Positions 25,626 through 33,177 of a stretch of DNA of 36,733 nt are shown here, piece by piece. The DNA is from Candidatus Pelagibacterales bacterium (GTDB lineage Bacteria; Pseudomonadota; Alphaproteobacteria; Pelagibacterales; Pelagibacteraceae). A program made the position numbers and the translations under genes. Below the pieces are notes generated by a model that ran no database searches, was not told the origin of the DNA, and saw only the letters and a program-made list of their open reading frames with translations. The DNA is taken from assembly GCA_004213215.1 (NCBI GenBank), contig SHAO01000004.1:1-36733 (forward strand). The letters run 5' to 3'. The stretch's first letter is position 1. Every line of letters starts with the position of its first letter.

Positions 25626-26394
25626 AAATAAAAAAATAGTCATTTCAGCTGGAGCTTCAGGAATAGGTTGGGCAATAACGAAAGCTTGTATTTCAAAAGG
25701 AGCCTCAGTCTATTTATGTGATATAGACCGGAAAGCATTAAATAAAATTAAAAAACACCCTTTGCATAATAAACGTATTTTTATTTCTGAAATTGATGCT
25801 TCAAATGAAATAGAGGTAATAGATTTTTTTGAAATAATTAAAAAGAAATTTAAAAAACTAGATGCTTTAATTAATAATATTGGAATTGCTGGACCAACAG
25901 GCACTATTGAGAAATTAGAATCTAATGATTGGGAAAAAACAATGCATGTTAATGTAAATAGCCATTTTTATTTTAATAAACAAGCTATACCACTTTTAAA
26001 AAAAACAAGAAGCGCTTCAATAATTAATATTTCATCTGGAGCAGGAATTATGGGTTTTCCTCTGCGCTCACCTTATGCAGCTAGCAAATGGGCAGTGGTT
26101 GGAATGACAAAGACTTTAGCGATGGAACTTGGAAAATATAGAATTAGAGTAAACGCAATATGTCCAGGCACAATTAAAGGCGATAGAATGAAAAGAGTTA
26201 TAAGAGATAAGGCAAAATTTACAAAAATTTCATCAAAAAAAATTGAAAATGAATTTGTTTCTATGGCTTCAATGAACTGTTGGATTTATGAAGATGATAT
26301 AGGAAAGATGTGTTCTTTTTTAATCTCAGATGAAGCAGAAAGAATTTCTGGCCAAATTATTGGAGTTGATGGAAACGCTTTAAGATTAGATTGA
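25606..26394 (+). CDS. Short-chain dehydrogenase/reductase coupled to the betaine transporter
   Basis: A 262-residue classical SDR. NAD(P) site G16-A-S-G19-I-G21, NN-x-G block NNIGIAG near 90-96, catalytic S144, Y157 and K161 (YAASK), and the C-terminal SGQIIGVDGN. It starts inside the end of proV (20-bp overlap), strong evidence for joint expression with transport. Context suggests it oxidises the imported compound: with the adjacent BKACE enzyme and a thioesterase, the natural reading is L-carnitine to 3-dehydrocarnitine, a job done in Pseudomonas by the unrelated 3-hydroxyacyl-CoA-dehydrogenase-type CdhA. This substrate is inference only. Confidence 0.88.
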   Translation: MALLNLKNKKIVISAGASGIGWAITKACISKGASVYLCDIDRKALNKIKKHPLHNKRIFISEIDASNEIEVIDFFEIIKKKFKKLDALINNIGIAGPTGTIEKLESNDWEKTMHVNVNSHFYFNKQAIPLLKKTRSASIINISSGAGIMGFPLRSPYAASKWAVVGMTKTLAMELGKYRIRVNAICPGTIKGDRMKRVIRDKAKFTKISSKKIENEFVSMASMNCWIYEDDIGKMCSFLISDEAERISGQIIGVDGNALRLD

Positions 26395-27282
26395 TTATTT
26401 ATAATTTTTTAACTTTAGTTTTTCCCTAGTTTCAGCGGGAGTCATAGTTGATACACCAAGATCATTTACAATCCTTATTGCTTTTTCAACTAATTGAGCG
26501 TTTGTTGCTAATTTCCCTTTAGATAAATATAAATTATCTTCAAGTCCTACTCTTGGGTTTCCTCCCATAACTACAGTCTGGGCAACAAAAGGCATTTCAT
26601 TTTTTGAAATTGCAAAACCTGACCAAATACCTTCCTTTGGCATAATATCTTTCATTGCTTGCATAGCTGAAGTTGTTGCTGGCGCACCCCACGGTATACC
26701 AAGACACATTTGAAACATTGGTGGATCATTTAATAATCCTTCTTTATATAATTGAGCACCAAACCACATATTTCCTAAATCAAAAGCCTCTATTTCAGGT
26801 TTAACATTTATTTCTTGTAATCTTTTTGCAGCTTTTCTTAAATCATTAGGGGTGTTTACCGTAATTACAGAACTGTCTCCAAAGTTTAAGGTTCCACAAT
26901 CTAATGTACATATTTCTGGCAAAAATTGTTCGGCGTTAGCAATTCTTTCCATAACATTTGCCATATCTGTTAAAGGACCAAACTCCAAAGGGTTTTTTCC
27001 TTGTCCAATATCTAAATCACCTCCCATACCCGTTGTTAAATTTAAAATAACATCTGTGTCACTTGAGCGAATTCTATCAACAACCTCTTTATATAATTCT
27101 AATCTTCTACTTGGTGTTCCATCTTCTTCTCTAACATGGATATGTGCAATGGCTGCTCCAGCTTTTGCAGCTTCAATTGCTGCTTTAGCTATTTGTTCAG
27201 GTGTTTTTGGTAAATCAGGATGTTTTTTTGCAGTATCGCCTGATCCAGTTACCGCACAAGATACAAAGACATTTTTATTCAT
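26395..27282 (-). CDS. BKACE (DUF849) beta-keto acid cleavage enzyme, CdhC-like
   Basis: Zn-dependent enzyme of the beta-keto acid cleavage family, which condenses a beta-keto acid with acetyl-CoA to give acetoacetate and a new acyl-CoA. Length 295. The zinc ligands are H47 and H49 (AHIHVRE) with E248 (GLEDN); D249 is the likely general base. The N-terminal motif CAVTGSGDT places Ser-Gly at the position that selects the substrate amine, unlike the acidic residue of the lysine-pathway enzyme Kce, which suits a different substrate. In the carnitine pathway (CdhC) it turns dehydrocarnitine into betainyl-CoA. It overlaps the upstream nuclease gene by 4 bp and meets the SDR gene end to end. Confidence 0.85.
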   Translation of the reverse strand: MNKNVFVSCAVTGSGDTAKKHPDLPKTPEQIAKAAIEAAKAGAAIAHIHVREEDGTPSRRLELYKEVVDRIRSSDTDVILNLTTGMGGDLDIGQGKNPLEFGPLTDMANVMERIANAEQFLPEICTLDCGTLNFGDSSVITVNTPNDLRKAAKRLQEINVKPEIEAFDLGNMWFGAQLYKEGLLNDPPMFQMCLGIPWGAPATTSAMQAMKDIMPKEGIWSGFAISKNEMPFVAQTVVMGGNPRVGLEDNLYLSKGKLATNAQLVEKAIRIVNDLGVSTMTPAETREKLKLKNYK

Positions 27283-27950
27283 GCTACTATTTTCTTTCTA
27301 AAATTACATAATCCACAGTAAGGGTTTGATCTAGGAGTTTCATCAGAATTTAAAACATCTAATATTCTTGAAATATAATTTATTAAATTTTGATCATTTT
27401 TTTTAATTTCGAACCACATTGTGTTCATATATATATTACAATCTTTTTCACTAGCTGAAGATATACTGCTTGGATCAAAACAAAATATTCCAAGTTTTTT
27501 AATAGGATCTAATTTTAAACTACCACTTCTTGGTTTTTGCATCATTAAAGCATAACTTTGTAACTGGGTGGCATAAGTATCTATTTTTTTTTCACTGATA
27601 GCTGTTGTTTTAAAATCGATAATAGTAAAAGAATTTTTGTGCTCAATATATCCATCAATCTTACCACTCATCGTAAAGGGTCTTTTTTTATTATCATACA
27701 AAATCTCTGAATAAAGCATTTTGTTATAATTTGCTATTATCTTCCCTTCTTCTAGATCTTGAGAAATTAATTTACTAGATTTCTCATGATAATAATTCTT
27801 TTGAAGACTATCAAGTTTAGAAAATATTGAGGGAAAAGGAACTTTAATTTCTATTCCATGGACTTTTTTATCATAATAACATTTCTGACAATTTTCAAAA
27901 CCAAACGCAAATTCACTGGGAGAAAAATTGAAAATTTTATTTGTAGTCAT
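27279..27950 (-). CDS. PD-(D/E)XK nuclease of the RecB/Cas4-like family
   Basis: A 223-residue protein with RecB-family nuclease motifs: D99 (GKIDG), D112-F-K114 (IIDFKTT) and Q129-x3-Y133 (QLQSY). Four cysteines, C21/C24 near the start and C212/C215 near the end (YCGLC), could hold an iron-sulfur cluster as in Cas4, AddB or Dna2, although those usually have one N-terminal and three C-terminal cysteines. There is no CRISPR or helicase gene nearby. The end overlaps the BKACE start by 4 bp (ATGA), an odd partner for a nuclease. DNA repair is the likely field; the exact role is unknown. Confidence 0.78.
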   Translation of the reverse strand: MTTNKIFNFSPSEFAFGFENCQKCYYDKKVHGIEIKVPFPSIFSKLDSLQKNYYHEKSSKLISQDLEEGKIIANYNKMLYSEILYDNKKRPFTMSGKIDGYIEHKNSFTIIDFKTTAISEKKIDTYATQLQSYALMMQKPRSGSLKLDPIKKLGIFCFDPSSISSASEKDCNIYMNTMWFEIKKNDQNLINYISRILDVLNSDETPRSNPYCGLCNFRKKIVA

Positions 27951-28003
27951 GTATTTTACTAATTGCTCTACTTTCTAATGAATTTATACTATATTAAAAG
28001 AAT

Positions 28004-28465
28004 ATGATTTTAAAAACAGAAAAAGTAATAAAAGAATATACAGATTATAATAATCATCTAAATGTGGCCTTCTATGTGCGTATCTTTGATATAGCGGCTG
28101 ACATTATGTTGGATAATTTTAAAATGGGAGGAGAGTCAGCAAAAAAAGATAAAAAAACTACTTTTGTAGCAGAAATGCATACAATCTATAATCAGGAAGT
28201 TAGATTAGGAGAAGAGGTTGAAACTCATGTAACTTATGTTGACCATGACAAAAAAAGAATTCACTATAAACTTTCAATGTTTCATAAGGAAAAAAAGTAC
28301 CTTGCTGCCACAAATGAGGTTATATCTTTATACGTAGATCTTAGTAAAAGAAAAGTTGTTGAATTTGATGCTGATAGACTAAAAGCTATGGATGATTTTA
28401 TAAAAGATAATTCTTCAAAATTTAATGCAGATAAATTAATTTTTTCAGGAAAATTAAAGAAATAG
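28004..28465 (+). CDS. Hotdog-fold acyl-CoA thioesterase, CdhB-like
   Basis: A 153-residue 4HBT-type thioesterase. The signature YTDYNNHLNVAFYVRIFDIA (13-32) has the D-x-N-x-H-x-N pattern of the family, with the Asp as catalytic candidate. In carnitine gene clusters a thioesterase of this kind (CdhB) sits with the BKACE CdhC and hydrolyses betainyl-CoA to glycine betaine and CoA. Here it is divergent from the nuclease-BKACE pair with only 53 bp between, so a shared control region is likely. Substrate is inferred from context. Confidence 0.83.
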   Translation: MILKTEKVIKEYTDYNNHLNVAFYVRIFDIAADIMLDNFKMGGESAKKDKKTTFVAEMHTIYNQEVRLGEEVETHVTYVDHDKKRIHYKLSMFHKEKKYLAATNEVISLYVDLSKRKVVEFDADRLKAMDDFIKDNSSKFNADKLIFSGKLKK

Positions 28466-29410
28466 TTACCTTAGTGGCTTTTCAGTTACGATAGATTGAT
28501 CCTGAGCTTTTTCACGTATAAAAATATAGATACCCCCTGACACAATTAAAAGTATTCCTATGATTGTTTTTAAATCTGGGATTTCATTAAAGAAATACCA
28601 TCCGCTAAGAGATGACCATATAAGTATTGAATATTCAAAAGGTGACACTACTGCGGGAGACGCTATTCGATAAGCTGTAAATAAAAAGAAAAAAGCTAAA
28701 GAGGCTGTAAAACCTGTAGCAATCATTAATAACAGTGAAACTTCTAAGTTGGTAAACCATGCACGAAAAATATATTGGGAAGCCGGATGTTCTATTGTGT
28801 TGTACTGACCATCACCAGCAACAAAATAAAAAATTATACTAAAAATTATTGCTCCAAAATAAAATGTGAATGTTTGGGTATAGACAGCATCTTTTTCTGA
28901 AGTTAGTTTTATGATTATCATGGATAATGAATAGCACAGAGCACATAAAATTGGAGTTAAAGTCATGTAATCAAAATTACTAAAGTCTGGATTTAATATT
29001 ACATACACTCCCACAAACCCAATTATTACGGCAGACCACCTTCTGGGTCCTATTTGTTCTTTTAAAAAAAATTTTGCAAAAATTGTAATTAAAAAAGGGG
29101 TAACAAAGAATAAGGCAGTGGCAGTTATTAATGGCAACACTGTTAAAGAAACATAAAAAAAACTGAAACCAAAAAAGAAAAGTATTACTCTACAAAACGT
29201 TAAAAGGGGATATTGTGTCTTAAACACAACAGGCTTTTTTGCAATTTTTAAAAATAATAAAATAAGTATAAAACTTACTAAAGTTCTAATTAAATAAATT
29301 TCATACAATGAAGCAAAATTAAAAATATACTTCATAATTGTATCTTGTGCTGAAAAAACCAGCATACCCAACAAGATATAAATAATGCCTTTAGGATTAT
29401 TATTTTTCAT
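28466..29410 (-). CDS. EamA/DMT-family permease
   Basis: About ten transmembrane helices in two EamA repeats (FFLKEQIGPRRWSAVIIGFVG near 105-130 of the longer form, FFNEIPDLKTIIGILLIVSGG near 290-310). An ATG at 29461 would add 17 charged residues (MNKKCLRSKKNEIDLGI) but leave only 14 bp to the divergent ureohydrolase; I prefer the ATG at 29410 (MKNNNPKGIIYILLG), which puts the first helix at the usual distance. It ends directly against the thioesterase stop. Substrate unknown. Confidence 0.85.
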   Translation of the reverse strand: MKNNNPKGIIYILLGMLVFSAQDTIMKYIFNFASLYEIYLIRTLVSFILILLFLKIAKKPVVFKTQYPLLTFCRVILFFFGFSFFYVSLTVLPLITATALFFVTPFLITIFAKFFLKEQIGPRRWSAVIIGFVGVYVILNPDFSNFDYMTLTPILCALCYSLSMIIIKLTSEKDAVYTQTFTFYFGAIIFSIIFYFVAGDGQYNTIEHPASQYIFRAWFTNLEVSLLLMIATGFTASLAFFFLFTAYRIASPAVVSPFEYSILIWSSLSGWYFFNEIPDLKTIIGILLIVSGGIYIFIREKAQDQSIVTEKPLR

Positions 29411-29475
29411 GATCCCAAGATCTATCTCATTTTTTTTACTTCTTAAACATTTTTTATTCATGTAAGATAAAATTT

Positions 29476-30465
29476 ATGATTTCAAAAGAGGATCAAATAA
29501 TGATGGAAACTTTGTATTGGTGGGGTATACCAACATTATTTAGATGCAAAAATGATCCTAACCCAAAGAATTGTGATATTGCTTTAGTGGGAGTTCCTCA
29601 TAGCACAGGTAATGGCACAACAGAACGTGATCAACATTTAGGACCAAGAGCAGTAAGAAATATTTCTGCGATGTTGAGAAGATCCCATCTTGAATATGGT
29701 ATTGATCCTTGGGCACAAAATAAAATTCATGATCTTGGAGACGTTCCTTTTCCAGAAGCAAACGATAATGAAAAATGTATTGAAAGAATTTCAAGTTTTT
29801 ATGATCATATAGAGAAAGCAGAAAAACCGGTAGTATCAATTGGTGGAGATCATTCAGTGACAGGAGGAATAGTACAAAGCTTAGCAAAAAAAAATTCTAA
29901 GTTAACTAAAGGAAAAAAAATAACTCTTGTACATTTTGATGCTCACACAGATTGTTATGAAAAATTAGACCACTTTTTAGGTGCTAAAAAATCAGCAGCT
30001 CACTGGGCTTCATATTTAGTTAAACAAGGAAATGTTGACCCAAGCACAAGCACTCAAATAGGTATTAGAGGCAATCCAAGAACTTTAGATTGGCTGCAAG
30101 CAAGTTATGATATTGGATATCAAGTTATAACTATGGATGAGTATAAAGATTTGGGACATGAAAAATGTGCCAAGATGATTTTAGATAGATTAGGAGATAA
30201 TCCAATTTATGTTACTTTTGACTTAGATTGTCTTGATACAACAGTTGCGCCGGGCACAGCAAATCTTGAACCAGCTTTTAGAGGTTTTAATATGGATGAA
30301 GCAAGAAAGCTTATTCAAAGTCTTAAAGGAAAAAATGTAATTGGTGGAGATGTTGCCTGCCTAATGCCGACAAAAGATAATCCAAACAATATTACTTCTA
30401 TGGTTGCAGCATCAATAATGTTTGAAATTATTTGTCTTATATCGATTAATTTGAATAAAAAATGA
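29476..30465 (+). CDS. Ureohydrolase (agmatinase/arginase family)
   Basis: Binuclear manganese hydrolase that removes urea from a guanidino compound. All metal ligands are present: H126 (GGDHS), D155, H157 and D159 (FDAHTD), D249 and D251 (TFDLDCLD). After these, the usual LDPxxAPG becomes LDTTVAPGTANLEP, and the end of the specificity loop is unlike classic agmatinase, so agmatine, guanidinobutyrate, guanidinopropionate or free guanidine all remain possible. An in-frame ATG at 29500 is preceded by AGAGGA and is a credible alternative start. The stop overlaps the SOUL gene by 4 bp. Confidence 0.88.
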   Translation: MISKEDQIMMETLYWWGIPTLFRCKNDPNPKNCDIALVGVPHSTGNGTTERDQHLGPRAVRNISAMLRRSHLEYGIDPWAQNKIHDLGDVPFPEANDNEKCIERISSFYDHIEKAEKPVVSIGGDHSVTGGIVQSLAKKNSKLTKGKKITLVHFDAHTDCYEKLDHFLGAKKSAAHWASYLVKQGNVDPSTSTQIGIRGNPRTLDWLQASYDIGYQVITMDEYKDLGHEKCAKMILDRLGDNPIYVTFDLDCLDTTVAPGTANLEPAFRGFNMDEARKLIQSLKGKNVIGGDVACLMPTKDNPNNITSMVAASIMFEIICLISINLNKK

Positions 30466-31022
30466 AAAAACTTTTAGGAATCTTGGCTCTTGGTTTTTTT
30501 TTAAGTATTAATGTCACAATGGCAACAGAAGAAGTAAAATTTGATATTGTTCATAAAAATGAAATATATGAAATCAGAAAGTACTCTGAACGTTTAGTGG
30601 CCCAAGCTATTAATGATAAGGATAGTGGCACTTTTAGAAAGCTTTTTAATTATATTTCAGGAGACAATAATTCTTCCAAAAAGATAGAAATGACAACTCC
30701 AGTTACGCAGATGAAAAAAAATAATGTATCCTTCATGCAGTTTTATCTGCCGTCAGAATTCAATAAAAAAACGACACCTATCCCAACCAATTCAGATGTT
30801 GAAATTACACTAATGAAGGGGGGATACTTTGCAGCAATAAGATACTCTGGTAGATCATCAGATAAAAATTTTATAAAATATAGTAAAATTCTTCGTAAAA
30901 AACTTCTCGAAGATAAAATTTTAATAAATGGTTTTGCAATTAAAGCAACATATAATCCTCCTTGGACACTTCCTCTATTTCGTCGTAATGAGGTAATGTT
31001 TAATATTAAATGGGATAGTTAA
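30462..31022 (+). CDS. SOUL-family heme-binding-like protein, exported
   Basis: A 186-residue protein with a signal peptide (about 1-21, cut after TMA) followed by a SOUL domain: YEIRKYSERLVAQA near 36-49, IEMTTPVTQMK near 75-85, and the C-terminal YNPPWTLPLFRRNEVMFNI. Family members bind heme or tetrapyrrole in animals and plants; bacterial roles are not settled. ATGA overlap with the ureohydrolase gene suggests translational coupling of two proteins with no known link. Confidence 0.88.
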   Translation: MKKLLGILALGFFLSINVTMATEEVKFDIVHKNEIYEIRKYSERLVAQAINDKDSGTFRKLFNYISGDNNSSKKIEMTTPVTQMKKNNVSFMQFYLPSEFNKKTTPIPTNSDVEITLMKGGYFAAIRYSGRSSDKNFIKYSKILRKKLLEDKILINGFAIKATYNPPWTLPLFRRNEVMFNIKWDS

Positions 31023-31054
31023 TAGTAAATATTGAATAAAATTGTTAAGCTTGC

Positions 31055-32635
31055 CTAACTTAAAATAAGATCAGAGGCTTTTTCAGCAATCATAAGAGTG
31101 GGGGCATTTAAATTTGCACTAGGAATTTCAGGCATCACTGAAGCATCCACAACCCTTAAATTTTGAATTCCTTTTACTTTTAAATTTTCATCAACAACTG
31201 CCATTTCATCCACTCCCATTTTACAAGTTCCGCACGGATGATAAGCGGTTTCAGCATTAGATCTGATGTATTCGTTTAGTTGTTCATCACTTTGTTTATC
31301 AGACCCTGGACCAATTTCTTTACCATTATGTTTTTTTAAGGATGGTTGTGATAAAATTTTTCTGGCAACATGAATACATTCTCTTGTTTGTCTTAAGTCA
31401 TCTTCATCTTCTAAATAATTAAATAATATTTTAGGGTAATCATATGCATTTGAGGAATTTAATGTAATAGATCCTCTACTTTTCGGATGATTTGGACTTG
31501 CGTGCAATTGATATCCATGTGATTTTGGATTTACTAAACCATGGTTAATAACAAAGGATGGAAAAAAATGAAACTGAATATTGGGGATTTTCCTTTCCGG
31601 CGAAGATTTTGCAAATCCGCCAGCTTCTAAATATGATTGAGAACAAGGTCCTGATTTAGATAAAAACCATTGAATACCAGCAAACACTTTTGGAATTAAC
31701 TTAGTATATGTATAAAGTGTATCTGGTGTTTTACATTCTTGCTGAATATATGTCTCTAAATGGTCTTGAAGATTTTTACCAACGCCTCTTAAATTGTTGA
31801 TTACTTTTATTCCTTTTTCTTTTAAATGATTAGCGTCACCAATTCCAGATAGCATTAATAATTGAGGAGAATTGATTGAGCCACCACTTAATATAACTTC
31901 CTTTTCTGCATAAAAATTCTCAATTTTATTTTTAATTTTTACTTTAATTCCTATTGCTTTTTTTCCTTCAAAAATAATTTTTTCAACGAAAGCATTAGAA
32001 AAAATATTTAAATTTTTTCTTTTTTTCGCGGGATTCAAATAGTATCTAGAAACACTTGCTCTTTCGCCTTTATGTATCGTGGTATCAAACATTCCCATTC
32101 CTTCTTGGGACTCACCATTCATATCAGAGTTAATTACGTGTCCTGCCTCCGAAGATGCATTTAAAAAAGCACCAAATAAAGGATTGTTATTTTTTGATTG
32201 ATTTACAGGAAGCAATCCTAAGGATCCTCTATATTGATTTTCACCACCTGACCATTTTTCAATTTTTTTAAAATAAGGTAAAATACTTTCATATGACCAA
32301 GATTTTAATCCAAAACCCTCCCATCTTTCATAATCATTTCTATTACCTCTAACAAAAACCATTCCATTATGAGCTGAGCATCCTCCAATCATTTTACCTC
32401 TAGGACAAAATAATCTTCTATTATTTAAATGAGGCTCTGGTTCAGAATAGTATTTCCAATTATATTTTGGGTCATGCATTGTGTACAATAAAGCTAGTGG
32501 CATTTTAACTTTCCATATATCACTTGAATTACCAGCTTCAAAAATTCCAACGTTGTAATTTTTATTGTTAGATAATCTGTTTGCTAGAACACATCCGGCT
32601 GATCCAGCACCAACAATTATATAATCAAATTTCAT
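31055..32635 (-). CDS. GMC-family FAD alcohol dehydrogenase
   Basis: A 526-residue glucose-methanol-choline oxidoreductase. FAD-binding GAGSAGCV (9-16), the first GMC signature around GGCSAHNGMVFVRGN (84-98), and the catalytic pair H466 (YHPCGTCKMG) and N510 (NLNAPT). The GGCSAHN form differs from the GGSS-x-NGM of choline dehydrogenase BetA, so the substrate is probably not choline itself but another alcohol. Its start overlaps the PhnZ-like gene by 4 bp, placing it third in an operon TauD-like, PhnZ-like, GMC. It may oxidise an alcohol before or after C-P cleavage. Confidence 0.88.
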   Translation of the reverse strand: MKFDYIIVGAGSAGCVLANRLSNNKNYNVGIFEAGNSSDIWKVKMPLALLYTMHDPKYNWKYYSEPEPHLNNRRLFCPRGKMIGGCSAHNGMVFVRGNRNDYERWEGFGLKSWSYESILPYFKKIEKWSGGENQYRGSLGLLPVNQSKNNNPLFGAFLNASSEAGHVINSDMNGESQEGMGMFDTTIHKGERASVSRYYLNPAKKRKNLNIFSNAFVEKIIFEGKKAIGIKVKIKNKIENFYAEKEVILSGGSINSPQLLMLSGIGDANHLKEKGIKVINNLRGVGKNLQDHLETYIQQECKTPDTLYTYTKLIPKVFAGIQWFLSKSGPCSQSYLEAGGFAKSSPERKIPNIQFHFFPSFVINHGLVNPKSHGYQLHASPNHPKSRGSITLNSSNAYDYPKILFNYLEDEDDLRQTRECIHVARKILSQPSLKKHNGKEIGPGSDKQSDEQLNEYIRSNAETAYHPCGTCKMGVDEMAVVDENLKVKGIQNLRVVDASVMPEIPSANLNAPTLMIAEKASDLILS

Positions 32636-33168
32636 ATAAGCTTAGATTCCAAAAGACTTTTATACTCATTTATAGATTTAATTTTCAGTCCAGCTATTTT
32701 TGCTACTTCGTCAAATTTTCTTAATTTAATAGAATTTTTAAAAAATTCATCTTTTTCAAAAATAATTGCTTCTTCATTGTTCATAATTCCACCTTGCAGC
32801 TTTAAACTTATTTTTGATGCCTTTGAGAGTAATTCGTAATATTTACTCCCTCTTGCTAAATATCTTTTTGCTTTAACATGATTTTTAATTGGGCCCAAGA
32901 CATCTTTTTTAAAATATTTTTTTAAAAATTCATACCCTATATCTTCATGTTTTCCATCTTTATTTTTTTTAATTAAATTATCAGGATTTTCTAAAATAAA
33001 ATGTCCATAGTCATGCAGTAAACTAGAACAAACAAGATCAGTTGTGCTATTAGTTTTCTCAGCAAGCATTGCTGTTTGTATCATGTGTTCACTCATAGTA
33101 ACTTTTTCACCAATATAAAGTGATTTATTATTTAAATAATTAGATATGATCTGATCAATAATATTCAT
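32632..33168 (-). CDS. PhnZ-like HD-domain diiron oxygenase
   Basis: A 178-residue HD protein that matches the PhnZ group closely. YIGEKVTMSEHMIQTA gives Y18, E21 and H28 in the spacing of the PhnZ substrate-sensing Tyr/Glu and first iron ligand. The other ligands are H52-D53 (LLHDYGH), H74 (KHED), H97 (NHVKAKRYL) and D153 (RKFDEVAK). LSKASKISLKLQGGIM is a further family block. PhnZ cleaves alpha-hydroxyphosphonates such as 1-hydroxy-2-aminoethylphosphonate to a carboxylate plus phosphate. Here the partner is a TauD-like rather than a PhnY-like oxygenase, so the substrate may be new. ATGA overlap with the GMC gene. Confidence 0.83.
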   Translation of the reverse strand: MNIIDQIISNYLNNKSLYIGEKVTMSEHMIQTAMLAEKTNSTTDLVCSSLLHDYGHFILENPDNLIKKNKDGKHEDIGYEFLKKYFKKDVLGPIKNHVKAKRYLARGSKYYELLSKASKISLKLQGGIMNNEEAIIFEKDEFFKNSIKLRKFDEVAKIAGLKIKSINEYKSLLESKLI

Positions 33169-33177
33169 CTTTAAAAG

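Noticed and set aside
27279-27950. Cas4 as part of a CRISPR system
   Set aside because: No repeat array and no other cas gene in the window; cysteine layout also differs.
31055-32635. Choline dehydrogenase betA
   Set aside because: The GMC motif GGCSAHNGM is not the BetA form and the operon contains C-P-type oxygenases; no betaine aldehyde dehydrogenase is adjacent.
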